A stretch of DNA of 64,000 nucleotides from Epiperipatus broadwayi (taxonomy: Eukaryota; Onychophora; Udeonychophora; Euonychophora; Peripatidae), in NCBI GenBank assembly GCA_028023455.1, contig JAQFVV010012507.1:3204901-3268900 (forward strand), in the 5' to 3' direction. Below the pieces are notes generated by a model, which was given only the letters and a program-made list of their open reading frames with translations, did not search any database and was not told the origin of the DNA. The stretch's first letter is position 1; each line of letters begins with the position of its first letter. Both the position numbers and the translations under genes were made by a program. Shown in pieces: positions 1 to 9,215 of this stretch.

Positions 1-819
1 TTATACCAACCTTTAGAAAATTATAAATATTCATATTTTTATTTTACAAAAACGTTTTGAATTTTCATGTTATTACTTAACTTTAAATAAGTTAATACCT
101 TTTATCAATAATAAATGTTCTCATTTTTAATTTCAAATTTATTTGTTTTAATAAGCTTATAATATTTGACTTCATCAGAATTGCCATTGTCTACAATCTT
201 ACAATCCTCTTTCTTATGTGATGTAATAATGAAATGGAGAAAAAAAAATATTTCTCATTTTTTAACCTTTTATTTCTATAATTCTTTAATCAATAACTCT
301 TCACCATAATCTTTTTAAAAACTTTTATTTTCATCATATATATTTAAATCCATCCAAAATCTCCATATTCCAACGTTTCGATTGTTTTATAAATTACAAT
401 CATTTTCAAGGCAAAACTACAAAATACATAGAACAATTGAATAAATAAAAAATACATCATATTACATTACATAAATACAATTAACTGTATTATAATAATT
501 CAAAATACATAATCATACCTATTATACCATTAAATAATACATTTACTTTCTATTTTCTTATCCATTTTTTATTATTAACTCCTATTATAAATCAATTTCT
601 ATAAATTATTATAAAACAATAAATAAAACAATCTTAAATATTACCTATACACTTCTATTTCATTTATATCACATTATATTTTTATATTTTACCAATGCCA
701 TTTTTACCAATTCCATTTCAACTAAATACCTTAAATCATTTAAACATTCTTCTATTTAACTACTTTCATAGATCTTATTTTTTAAAAACCCATTGTTTAA
801 TACATTCCTTTTAACACCT
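1..819. other. AT-rich 3' flank of PLE-1
   Basis: No reading frame of note. The minus strand here lies downstream of the PLE-1 GIY-YIG frame and probably holds the 3' non-coding part of that element, because a hairpin followed by GAAACG, typical of PLE tails, sits at 371-411. The outer end of the element could not be placed and no target-site duplication was found. Confidence 0.5.
371..411 (-). ncRNA. Hammerhead-like motif of PLE-1 (degenerate)
   Basis: On the minus strand this reads TTGAAAA, one base, a six-base stem GATTGT/ACAATC closing a roughly ten-base loop, then GAAACG. A hammerhead core is CUGANGA, stem II, GAAA, so the layout is right but two core bases differ. Hammerhead motifs are established in Penelope-like elements. 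This copy is probably inactive, and I did not find convincing stems I and III. Confidence 0.4.
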
Positions 820-1257
820 CTATACACCATTTATTTTATTTAACACTGGATTTAATTTTTTTATATAATTACATTCTTTAATTATTCTTTCTTTATAATT
901 CCTAACCTTTTCTATCATTTTTATACTAAAATTCCTATGTTTATATTTTTCTCTATGAATAAAAACACTAGAATTCTTATCTTTTAAATGTTGTTTAAAT
1001 CTAGTTCTTAATGTATTCTTAGTTGTTCCCACATATGATACATTATTTCCTTCTTTTTTACAATCTTCACAGATAATAATATATATCCCATTCATTTTAT
1101 CTTGTTCACAATTTATACCATTATTATTATTTATTAAATTTCCTAAACTACATTTTTTCTTATATACAGGTTTAACTAATAAATCAATCTTATATTTATA
1201 TTTTAAATTAATATTTTTCATAATTTTTTTAATTTCTTTAAAAACCTCTTTTGACAC
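820..1257 (-). pseudogene. PLE-1 GIY-YIG endonuclease domain
   Basis: The 145-residue frame contains GIYIIICEDC, then SYVGTTKNTLRTRFKQH (YIG-type motif plus the conserved arginine segment), then KERIIKECNYI (putative catalytic Glu) and LNPVLNKI (Asn). In PLEs this domain nicks target DNA to prime reverse transcription. It follows the RT but in a different frame, so it is part of a decayed polyprotein, not an independent gene. Codons are strongly A/T-ending, matching the surroundings. Confidence 0.85.
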
Positions 1258-1315
1258 ATTATAACTATTATAAATTACTTTATTATCTATATTATGACTA
1301 CAATTTTTATTATAA

Positions 1316-2203
1316 TTATTTTTTTCCTTTTATATAATGATTATTACAATTTTTCTTTATTATTTTACTAATATTTTTCTTATTAAATAAATTATTAATA
1401 ATTTTTTCCGGATATTCATTCTTTAAAAATTCTATTTTAATTTTATTTAATTCTTTATTCAAACCTACATTATTGGAACACAAATTAACTGCTCTATTAA
1501 TTCTATTATTTACAATATTAATTTTATGTTCATATTCAAAATCTGAATACCAATTACTAAGCAACCCATGAAAAGTATTTTTTCTATATACTACTGTGTC
1601 AATTTTTGTAAATCCATTATCATAATATTTTTTTATATTTACATCCATGTAATTAATCATATTATTATCTTCTTTTTGTATAGTAAATTTAATATTATCT
1701 TCAATTGAATTAATATATCTACAGAAATTCACTCCTTTACTATTATTTCCATTAAAAATAAGAAAATAATCATCTATATATCTTACCCACCAAATTGCTT
1801 TAAATTTAGTCTCCTCAAAATATAAATTTTCAAAATTGCTCATGTATATATTAGCCATTAAACCACTAAGACTATTCCCCATGCTTAAACCACTATTTTG
1901 TTTATAAAAATTATCTTTATATTTAAAAACAATATCTTTACAACATGCATCAAAAATTTTAATTAATAAACTATATTCAATGTTAAAACTTTTTTCTCTA
2001 TCTTCACTATACATTTTTAATATTATATCTAAAGCTTTTTCTGGGTCAATATTGGTATACATACTTTCAATATCTAATTTAATAAAATATATATTCTTAT
2101 ATTTATTACTTTCATTTAAAAACTCATTTAATTTAATCACAAATTCCTTAGAATTTTTAACATTATGACAACTTTCATAAAATCCATATTTTTTAAATAT
2201 TTT
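1316..2203 (-). pseudogene. PLE-1 reverse transcriptase, 5'-truncated
   Basis: Encodes the central and C-terminal part of a PLE reverse transcriptase. Visible in order are FIKLDIESMYTNI (motif A with its aspartate), the SGLSMGNSLSG block (motif B), WVRYIDDYF (motif C, YIDD intact), and the following INYMDVNI segment. The frame is open upstream of the first possible start as far as about 2203 (KKYGFYESCHNVKNS), so the N-terminal RT part is missing rather than the protein starting here. A stop at 1316-1318 separates it from the endonuclease, which lies in another frame. Its catalytic residues survive, but without its N-terminus and 5' end the copy should be dead. Confidence 0.85.
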
Positions 2204-2235
2204 ATTATATTTATTTTAAATATTTTATTATATTT
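2195..2235. repeat. 18-bp direct repeat at the PLE-1 5' junction
   Basis: The 18-mer AAATATTTTATTATATTT occurs at 2195-2212 and again at 2218-2235, five bases apart, exactly where the RT frame of PLE-1 ends. It could be a local duplication made at integration or simple slippage in AT-rich DNA. Confidence 0.6.
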
Positions 2236-2239
2236 CTAA

Positions 2240-3290
2240 TGATACTTTATTACTGATGCTGTATTATTCCCAGGCACCTAGTCAATTGTATGCACAACTA
2301 TGCCATAATATTTTACTACAGAAGAATTAAAAATTATTGCTACAATACTAACATTTAAATTTAATATTACCACACAGAAAACAAATACAATATTGCTATA
2401 CACTAGGTCTTCTGTCATAACAAGTAACACCAAAAATATTTAATCATTATATACAAACCCCAAGACATCTCAGCTAAGTCCCTATCCAAGAAAAATGTGG
2501 ATATCTTTTCATATATAATAATAATGAATAAATAAATTAGTGGATATAAATGATAGAGTAAGTGTGCCCATCAGATTTCTTCATTCCACACAAATACATG
2601 CTTAAGAAATACATTATGATACTGTTGATGCACCTTCCCTAGATGATCAATGGTATTGGTAGCCAACTAATTACCATAATTTATATATATATATCACAAA
2701 ATGGCATTTGTATTTTTTTTCTTATTTTAACCAACAGACTGAAGGTTTATTACCAATTTTCAATCTTCTTAATATGCATCAAGCTTTTTTTTCTTAAAAA
2801 TGCTTCAATTCATTAAATTTTTATTACTACCAGTTATTGTCTAAAATAAACCATTTTTTTTTTTTTTACAATTTATTGATTTTTAAAATCAAGTATTAAA
2901 TGCAACTAATAATATACTTGTTATTTGGCTTATATATGTGGATAGTACATTTATTAGATAGCCTCATGGTGTTGATGTTTTGAAGTCATTTCTTGTATTT
3001 TCTTATTGGATGGTATCCTAATATTATATTTACCATGAAAATAACAATACTTTCTTTTCTAGATGTTTTAATTGCTACAAAATCTGTTAACTTTTTGTCA
3101 ATATCCATTGACAACAATCTCCACCCAAACCAATGGATATCTTAATTTTAATTGTCAAATTTTGATAAGATCATACAATTTATTTGATAAAGATCACATT
3201 ATTAATATAATAATCGATCTAAATTAGATTGAAGCAATCATTATTTAGGTTGATTAATATAAATATAGTTTTACTTTTCACTATTATGTA
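2240..3290. other. Non-coding AT-rich spacer
   Basis: No reading frame, RNA gene or recognised repeat in this kilobase apart from short T runs. Confidence 0.6.
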
Positions 3291-3360
3291 AACAAAAAAG
3301 CACTTATTTATAATTGTTTAATGGAGAAGAAGATATAAATTAATATTAAAGTTTATAGGC

Positions 3361-3397
3361 TTAACGTTTTCGAGGATCTATGCCTCATATTCACAGC
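3361..3397 (-). ncRNA. Hammerhead-like motif, PLE-2 left arm
   Basis: About 50 bases downstream of the GIY-YIG stop, the minus strand reads GTGAATA, one base, stem GAGG/CCTC around a seven-base loop, then GAAAACG. The layout matches CUGANGA, stem II, GAAA with core mismatches. The right-arm equivalent is at 4193-4230. Confidence 0.4.
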
Positions 3398-3447
3398 CCT
3401 CGTAAAATGTGTAGTACAATATATGCAAATATTTAAATAAGCTAGTG

Positions 3448-3786
3448 TTATGTAGCCCATTTCTTTGAGGTCTCAAAGCAAGTGTCTTTTCTATTGATAG
3501 CATGGATGTTTCCATTAATGTAAAATGCCTTCTTTATTTTTCTTTTGTGATCATTTGATTCTGAGCATAATATTATGAGATTGGGATGTGTGAAGTTGTG
3601 TCCATATAGCTTCTCATGCTCCAAAAATACAGAGGATGTGTTGCTATTTTTTTGAGCTCTGTTATAAGTGTAAAGGTGTTGAGCCAGTCTAGTGTGGATT
3701 CTAGCTATAGTTTTACCATAGTATAAATCATGGCATCTGCCTGAGGGCAGGCAGTGGAGTACACCACATGTGGGGTGATTGATCAA
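3448..3786 (-). pseudogene. PLE-2 left-arm GIY-YIG endonuclease fragment
   Basis: The 112-residue minus-strand frame aligns along its length with the right-arm frame: LYYGKTIARIHTRLAQHLYTY (YIG plus Arg segment), a shared NSNTSSVFLEH block, then KRKIKKAFYI and HAINRK. The position where PLE GIY-YIG nucleases usually have the catalytic Glu (R-x-I-x-E-A) is Lys here. The N-terminal GIY block is degenerate (GVLHCLPSG). Nothing upstream encodes RT; the frame starts at the centre of the palindrome. Confidence 0.8.
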
Positions 3787-3816
3787 TTAATGTGGTCTTT
3801 AGAGTTGTTAATCGAT

Positions 3817-4149
3817 CATCATGTGGTGTACTCCATTACCTGCCTTCAGGCTGGATGCCACACTATAAAGTATGGTGAAACTAAAGCTACAATCCACACT
3901 AGACTGTCTCAACACCTTTACACTTATAACAGAGCTCAGAAGAACAGCAACACTTCCTCTGTATTTTTGGAGCATTCTAAACAAACTGGACACAACTTCA
4001 CACATGCCAATCCCATAATATTATGCTCAGAATCAAATGATCACAAAAGAAAAATAAAGAAGGCATTTTACATTAATGCAAACATCCATGCTATCAATAG
4101 AAAAAACACTTGCTTTGAGCTCTCAAAGAAATGGGCTACACAACACTAA
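3817..4149 (+). pseudogene. PLE-2 right-arm GIY-YIG endonuclease fragment
   Basis: Plus-strand copy of the same domain: HVVYSITCLQAGC (GIY-like), IKYGETKATIHTRLSQHL (YIG/Arg), then KRKIKKAFYI and HAINRK, ending KKWATQH. The open frame extends left to 3754, but those extra residues read across the palindrome centre into the other arm and are not domain sequence. As in the left arm, the expected catalytic Glu is Lys, so the substitution predates the inverted duplication or arose in the source element. Confidence 0.8.
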
Positions 4150-4192
4150 AGCTTATTTAAATATTTGCATATATTTTACTATACATTTTATG

Positions 4193-4230
4193 AGGGCTAT
4201 GAAAATGAGGCATGGATCTTCGAAAACGTT
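4193..4230 (+). ncRNA. Hammerhead-like motif, PLE-2 right arm
   Basis: Plus-strand counterpart of 3361-3397: ATGAAAA, a GAGG stem with a slightly decayed partner (CTTC), then GAAAACG. It lies about 45 bases after the right-arm GIY-YIG stop. Confidence 0.4.
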
Positions 4231-4309
4231 AAGCCTATAAACTTTAATATTAATTTATATCTTCTTCTCCATTAAACAAATATAAATATGTGTTTAGTGA
4301 TTATTGTGG

Positions 4310-5340
4310 ACAAATACTTTTTATATTGGATGTTTGTTTATTATATATAAAGATCATCTTGCTTAAGAAATAGAATTAACTAAAAAATTGTAATGTCTAA
4401 TGAATCCAATAAAATCATCATATATGAAGCTTTATATAACATTGACATTAAGAAGGAAAAGATAGAATTGACCATCAACTATATATAGAGTTATTTGACC
4501 TTATATTAAAGGAATTACTGATAATATCAGTAGAAAACTTTCTAATTTCAATATGTGAGATTTTCTTTTCCACTAGAAAATAAAAATTTAACAGAAACTA
4601 AAGACTGAATACTTATGGAATACCAAGGTATCTATAAAATTTCATGAGCAAAGTGTTCAAGAAACTATATAAGTTAAATTAATAGATGAATTAATGTCAG
4701 AATTAGGGAGCACAATAAGTCTTCTATCAAGAGTTACATACATAAACTTTTATTTTTCATCTTTTAGAAATTGGTCATTCAATCTAATTTAAATAATGCT
4801 AGAATATTTGATAATTTGAAATAGTAGGATTTGAAAACTATGAGAAAATCTACTGAAAAATTAAAAAAATCAAGTGTTTTCTGTTGAAGCAGGTGTATAT
4901 ATCTTGTAAAGACCACTTAATTTATCTTTTTTAATGTCACTTTGATATCAATTAATTGTAAAACTGAAGAAAATGAAAATGTTGTTAATCCACTTATTCT
5001 AAATAATCAACCATGAATATATATAATATTGATTGCTCTTTACTTTATGTTCAATCTCCTTATTACTTAACCTTGACAGTGATGTAAGATTTGTCAAAAT
5101 TCGGAAATTTAATAAATAAAACAATACATATCTTAACACAAAAATAAATTTATTTACATCAAATAACTGTGACAATATTAAATATATAATAAATTTTACA
5201 TGTATACTTTATGAAGTATATAAATTACTCTGTTGCATAAAAGACCAAAATCAGAAGAAAAAAATAATTATGGTCTACCTAAAGCATACTAATATACATA
5301 TGCAAAATTTATTATATATTATTAACACAATGCAAAATTT
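4310..5340. other. Non-coding AT-rich spacer
   Basis: No open frame or repeat recognised between PLE-2 and the RTE-1 tail. Confidence 0.6.
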
Positions 5341-5356
5341 TAATATATATATATAT

Positions 5357-8300
5357 ATCATCATCATCATCATCATTATCAACCATTATCAATCCACTGC
5401 AGGATGAAGGTCTCTCCAAGTTTAATCCATCTTCTCCGATCTTTAGCTTCTCTTCTCCACATCACCCCTACACATTTTCTTATTTCATCCATCCATCTTA
5501 CATGTAGTCTCCTTCTGGGTCTTTTACAATCTCTTGGAATCCAGTTTAAAATTTCAATTGTCCATCTATTATCATCTCTTCTAGCAATATGTCCAGCCCA
5601 ACTCCACTTCAATCTTTTAATTTTTTCAATGAGGTCAGTAACACCTGTTTGTTCTCTTACCCATACATTGCGTTTTCGATCTCTTCTTGTTACTCCCAAC
5701 ATACATCTCTCCATACTTCTTTGAGTGGTCTGAAGTCTCTGTATTGATCTTCTATTAAGTGTCCAAGTCTCAGATCCATAAGTAAGAACTGGTAAAACAC
5801 ATTTGTTAAAAACCTTTCTTTTCAAACACATAGGCATATTTCCTTTTAATATCAAGTTATTTCTACCAAAAGCACTCCAACCAAGTTTAATTCTATGATT
5901 AATTTCCTCTATTATGTTTCCATCTGTATTAATAATCTGACCAAGGTATTTGTAACTCTTAACTTCTTCTAATTCATCATAATCAATCTTTATTTTCATA
6001 TTTGGAGCAAATCGATTAAACATTACTTTAGTCTTTTTAACATTTATCTTTAGTCCTACTTTCCTACTTTCATCTGATAACTCCTGCAACATTTCCTGCA
6101 GCTCGGAAGCATTATTTGCAAAAACAACTACATCATCTATGAAATCTAAATGACTTAAATAATCTCCATTTACTTTCACTCCTTTAGTTTCCCATTTTAA
6201 TCCACAAAATACTTCTTGCAGCACTGCTGTAAAAAGTTTTGGAGATATGGAGTCACCTTGTCTTACACCTTTCTCAATGTTGACTTTCCCAGTATCATTA
6301 TGTAATCTAATTGTTGCTGTTGCATTTTTATAAATATTCTTTAAAATATGACAATATCCTGGATCTATACCTTGATGATCCAATGCTTTAATCACTGAAG
6401 AAATGTTTATAGAATCAAATGCCTTTTCATAATCTACAAATCCAAAACATAATGACAACTCATATTCATTTGTCCTTTCTATAACTTCTCTCAATACTTG
6501 AATATGATCTACTGTACTAAAACCACTTTTAAATCCAACTTGTTCTCTTGGTTGGTGAAAATCCAAGGTTCTCTGTAGACGAGTTGTAATTATCTTGGTA
6601 AAAATTTTATATAAAACTGATAAAAGGCTGATAGGTCTGTAATTTCTAATATCTTCTTTATCACCTTTTTTAAATATTAATATTATTACTGCATTCTTCC
6701 AATCATCTGGTACATCTTTATCATTTAGACATTTGGTATATAACTTTGCTAATATTTTTTCTGTTTCTTCACCTGCTTCTTTTAATATATCAATTATAAT
6801 TCCATCATTACCTGGAGCCTTTCCTTTTTTCATACATTTAATTGCATTTCTCACTTCTTCATTTAAAATTCTGGGCAATTCGGAAGATGTAATAGATATA
6901 GGAGGTACTTGTTCTTTATTACTATATAATTCTTGATAAAAATCTTCTACCAATTTCATAATGTCATCCCTCTTTTTAGTAATAATTCCATCTTTTTTCC
7001 TTATTGCAGATATAAATTTCCTACCAATACCAAAATGTTGTTTTACATTCTTAAGACTTTTATTTTCTTCTACAGCTTTTCTTGCTAGTTCACAGTTATA
7101 CTTTCTTATATCATTTTCAACTCTTTTCCGCACCATTTTACAAAATTCGAGATATTCAATTCTTTTTAATGCATCATTCTTGCATATCTTCATATTCCTT
7201 CTTTTCTTCATAAGTTCTCTAGTCTCAGTAGAAATTTTATTAGTCAATTGCTGCTTTTTTCTACCAGCTATCTTTGTTGCAGTTTTTAAAAGTGTATCAG
7301 TTATTTTCATATTAATTTCATTCAAATCTGAATCATGTTCAAAATCTACTAATACTTGAAACCGATTTGTAAGTTCTAATTTAAATTCATTAGAATGTTT
7401 CTGAAGATTAGGAATATCAACTGTAAATATAGTTTTTCTTAATAATTTTTGTCTCTCTAGTTTTACATTAACATGTATCTTACCCCTTACTAATCGACGA
7501 TCACTTCCTGTGTTAAATTTATTAAGAACATTACAATCTTGAAATATGTATTTCCTGTTAGTCAAAATATAATCCAATTCTGCTGTACTTTCATTTGGAT
7601 GCTTCCATGTCCATTTCCTTCTAACATTTTTCTCAAAAAAAGAATTCATAATATAAAGTTTTTCCTTCTCTGCAAACTCCACAAGTCTATGTCCTCTCTC
7701 ATTTCTATTACCATAATCAAAATTACCTACAACTCTTTCATCTTTCATTTGTTTACCAATTCTAGCATTAAAATCTCCCATAACAATTTTAAAATGTTGT
7801 TTACTCTGATCAAAAGCCTTTTGTACATCCATATAAAAATCTTCTACTACTTCATCACTGTGAGAACTTGTTGGGGCATAAACCTGAATTATCTGCATTT
7901 GATATCTGCTATTAAGTTGTATAACTAATCTTGCCACTCTGTCTGATACACCATCAATCTCCACAATATTATTCTTCCACTTTTTATTTATAATGAATCC
8001 TACTCCACTTGTATTTCCAATATTTGTGCCTTTATAATAGAGCATATGTCCACTTTTTAAATCAATTGTCTCTTCACCTTTTCTTCTAACTTCACAAAGT
8101 CCAATAATATCCCATTTAATATAAGAGAGTTCTTCTAATTCTTGCAATCTTCCTTCACTTGAAAGTGATCTGCAGTTGTAAGTACCTAAATAAAAAGTCG
8201 TCATCAAATGGCAGCCTGGGTCCGCCTCCAGGATATTCTTAGCACCCTCCGCCTTCGGCCACCAACCGCTGCCTTGGTTGGTGACTTTACAGCCTCCTGG

Positions 8301-8654
8301 GATTAAGGGCCATGCTTTATTTTTGTCTGTCATAATTGTATAATTGGGAAAAATCTTTATCATTTACACAAACATTCATTCTGCCTTATCAGGCACTGAG
8401 AAGAAAGACCATGGTGTTTCTTGATCTTAAACTCAGAGGTAAAAAGCCAATAAACTCACCACGCTGGCTAATGCATGTTGGTGAGCAGCCCATCCATGTT
8501 CGTATACTATATGAATAATCACATAGTAATAACAGCTGCAACGACAAGAACGTATGGAGTGGACATTAGGAATTTGGCCTGCTCAGTTCCTTTAAGGCCT
8601 CCAAGAGGAATCAAAGGGTCTCCTTTCAGTTAATAGCAAACTCCTTTCTGCAGT
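5357..8654 (-). mobile_element. RTE-1: near full-length RTE-type LINE
   Basis: About 3.3 kb on the minus strand. The order is a roughly 290-base 5' leader (8364-8654), one long endonuclease/RT frame, a very short 3' UTR, and a (GAT)n tail seen as CATCATCATCAT at 5358-5376. One ORF, an almost absent 3' UTR and a trinucleotide tail are typical of the RTE clade (RTE-1/BovB-like). Both ends abut (TA)n tracts (5343-5358 and 8655-8690), so the element probably landed in a TA microsatellite and its target duplication is hidden. Two other fragments of this family occur at 18863-19496 and at 59940-60371 plus 63509-63797. Confidence 0.9.
5379..8363 (-). CDS. RTE-clade endonuclease/reverse transcriptase, 994 aa
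   Basis: Single uninterrupted frame; an in-frame TAA lies directly before the first ATG at 8363. Residues 55-295 form an APE-type endonuclease: TYNCRSL (Asn), GLCEVRRKGEE (Glu), MGDFNARIG near 195-203, LDYILTNRK near 264. Residues 500-780 form the RT: NDGI, LIFKKGDKEDIRNYRPISLL, FVDYEKAFD (motif A, Asp644), VRQGDSISPKLF (motif B), and FIDD at 741-744 (motif C). The C-terminus (800-994) carries the RTE thumb region with LTYGSETW and WAGHIARR. Two catalytic sites are unusual: the endonuclease SDH triad is SDR (Arg289) and RT motif C is FIDD where RTE normally has FADD. It probably made a cytoplasmic RNP for target-primed reverse transcription; whether this copy is active is doubtful. Confidence 0.93.
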   Translation of the reverse strand: MIKIFPNYTIMTDKNKAWPLIPGGCKVTNQGSGWWPKAEGAKNILEADPGCHLMTTFYLGTYNCRSLSSEGRLQELEELSYIKWDIIGLCEVRRKGEETIDLKSGHMLYYKGTNIGNTSGVGFIINKKWKNNIVEIDGVSDRVARLVIQLNSRYQMQIIQVYAPTSSHSDEVVEDFYMDVQKAFDQSKQHFKIVMGDFNARIGKQMKDERVVGNFDYGNRNERGHRLVEFAEKEKLYIMNSFFEKNVRRKWTWKHPNESTAELDYILTNRKYIFQDCNVLNKFNTGSDRRLVRGKIHVNVKLERQKLLRKTIFTVDIPNLQKHSNEFKLELTNRFQVLVDFEHDSDLNEINMKITDTLLKTATKIAGRKKQQLTNKISTETRELMKKRRNMKICKNDALKRIEYLEFCKMVRKRVENDIRKYNCELARKAVEENKSLKNVKQHFGIGRKFISAIRKKDGIITKKRDDIMKLVEDFYQELYSNKEQVPPISITSSELPRILNEEVRNAIKCMKKGKAPGNDGIIIDILKEAGEETEKILAKLYTKCLNDKDVPDDWKNAVIILIFKKGDKEDIRNYRPISLLSVLYKIFTKIITTRLQRTLDFHQPREQVGFKSGFSTVDHIQVLREVIERTNEYELSLCFGFVDYEKAFDSINISSVIKALDHQGIDPGYCHILKNIYKNATATIRLHNDTGKVNIEKGVRQGDSISPKLFTAVLQEVFCGLKWETKGVKVNGDYLSHLDFIDDVVVFANNASELQEMLQELSDESRKVGLKINVKKTKVMFNRFAPNMKIKIDYDELEEVKSYKYLGQIINTDGNIIEEINHRIKLGWSAFGRNNLILKGNMPMCLKRKVFNKCVLPVLTYGSETWTLNRRSIQRLQTTQRSMERCMLGVTRRDRKRNVWVREQTGVTDLIEKIKRLKWSWAGHIARRDDNRWTIEILNWIPRDCKRPRRRLHVRWMDEIRKCVGVMWRREAKDRRRWIKLGETFILQWIDNG

Positions 8655-8871
8655 TATATATATATATATATATCATATATATATATATATTGTACCCTTA
8701 CTTCTCGATGTATAATATAGTTTGAAATACGACTAGTTCAATTGAATTATAATGCTTAATTAAAATTTGCATATCTATCTTTAATTTACTTTTATAATAT
8801 CATATTCTAATTAAATTTATTATCAATTATCAAAATCAATAGAGTTCTATAATATGTACTAATTAAATAAG

Positions 8872-9215
8872 TATTTATCAAAATCATGAGACTGTGAAGT
8901 AAAGTTACAAAGCAATAAGTAGATTTACATTGAGTCAATATCTACCAAGACATTGTCTCAATGGCATAAGAATACTATTACCTCCTTATTAACTTACTAC
9001 TACATCTACAGCATTCTTATGGCTTTTAAATAAAATAAACTATCTTTAATAATAATAAAATAAATAAATCTTAAATTTTAACTTTTAAAAAATATAATTA
9101 AATAATCTCAGGTTCTTCTAATTATCTTAAAGTAATGATAACTCATGTAAATAAGTATGATATGGGATTTTATATCAAACCTAAATACACCTAACTTATT
9201 CTAATAATAATAATA
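8872..9215 (+). repeat. Dispersed repeat R1, copy 1, with (TAA)n tail
   Basis: Aligns in reverse orientation with 39042-39380. Shared blocks include CTCAATGGCATAAGAA, AGCATTCTTATG, AATCTCAGGTTC and a terminal segment (AAGNATGATANGGGATTT ... ACACCTAACT) that runs into (TAA)n at 9203-9215. The trinucleotide tail suggests a retroposed short element. No RNA polymerase III boxes or coding capacity were seen. Confidence 0.75.

Larger units (their letters stand above)
820..2220 (-). mobile_element. PLE-1: 5'-truncated Penelope-like element
   Basis: Minus-strand remnant in the order reverse transcriptase (1316-2203), then GIY-YIG endonuclease (820-1257). That order, C-terminal GIY-YIG after RT, is diagnostic of endonuclease-bearing PLEs. 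The element is cut at its 5' end just upstream of RT motif A, and the two domains are now in different frames separated by a stop near 1316. Unlike the other three PLEs here, no inverted partner copy was seen. Confidence 0.85.
3300..4305. mobile_element. PLE-2: head-to-head palindromic Penelope-like element
   Basis: Two 5'-truncated copies of the same PLE 3' region point away from each other: left arm about 3300-3790 (minus), right arm about 3809-4305 (plus), with a spacer of about 18 bases near 3791-3808. Matching landmarks in both arms are GAGAAGAAGATATAAATTAA at the outer ends, the TTAACG(T)TTTCGA hairpin motif, and the GIY-YIG reading frame. The arms differ by scattered substitutions, so the palindrome is not recent. 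As one strand it could fold into a hairpin of nearly 500 bp. Confidence 0.85.

Noticed and set aside
3754-3816. N-terminal extension of the PLE-2 right-arm frame
   Set aside because: It reads through the palindrome centre into antisense sequence of the other arm.
5404-7928. Several plus-strand frames of 60-130 codons
   Set aside because: Antisense to the intact RTE-1 coding frame, hydrophobic composition expected from the complementary codons.
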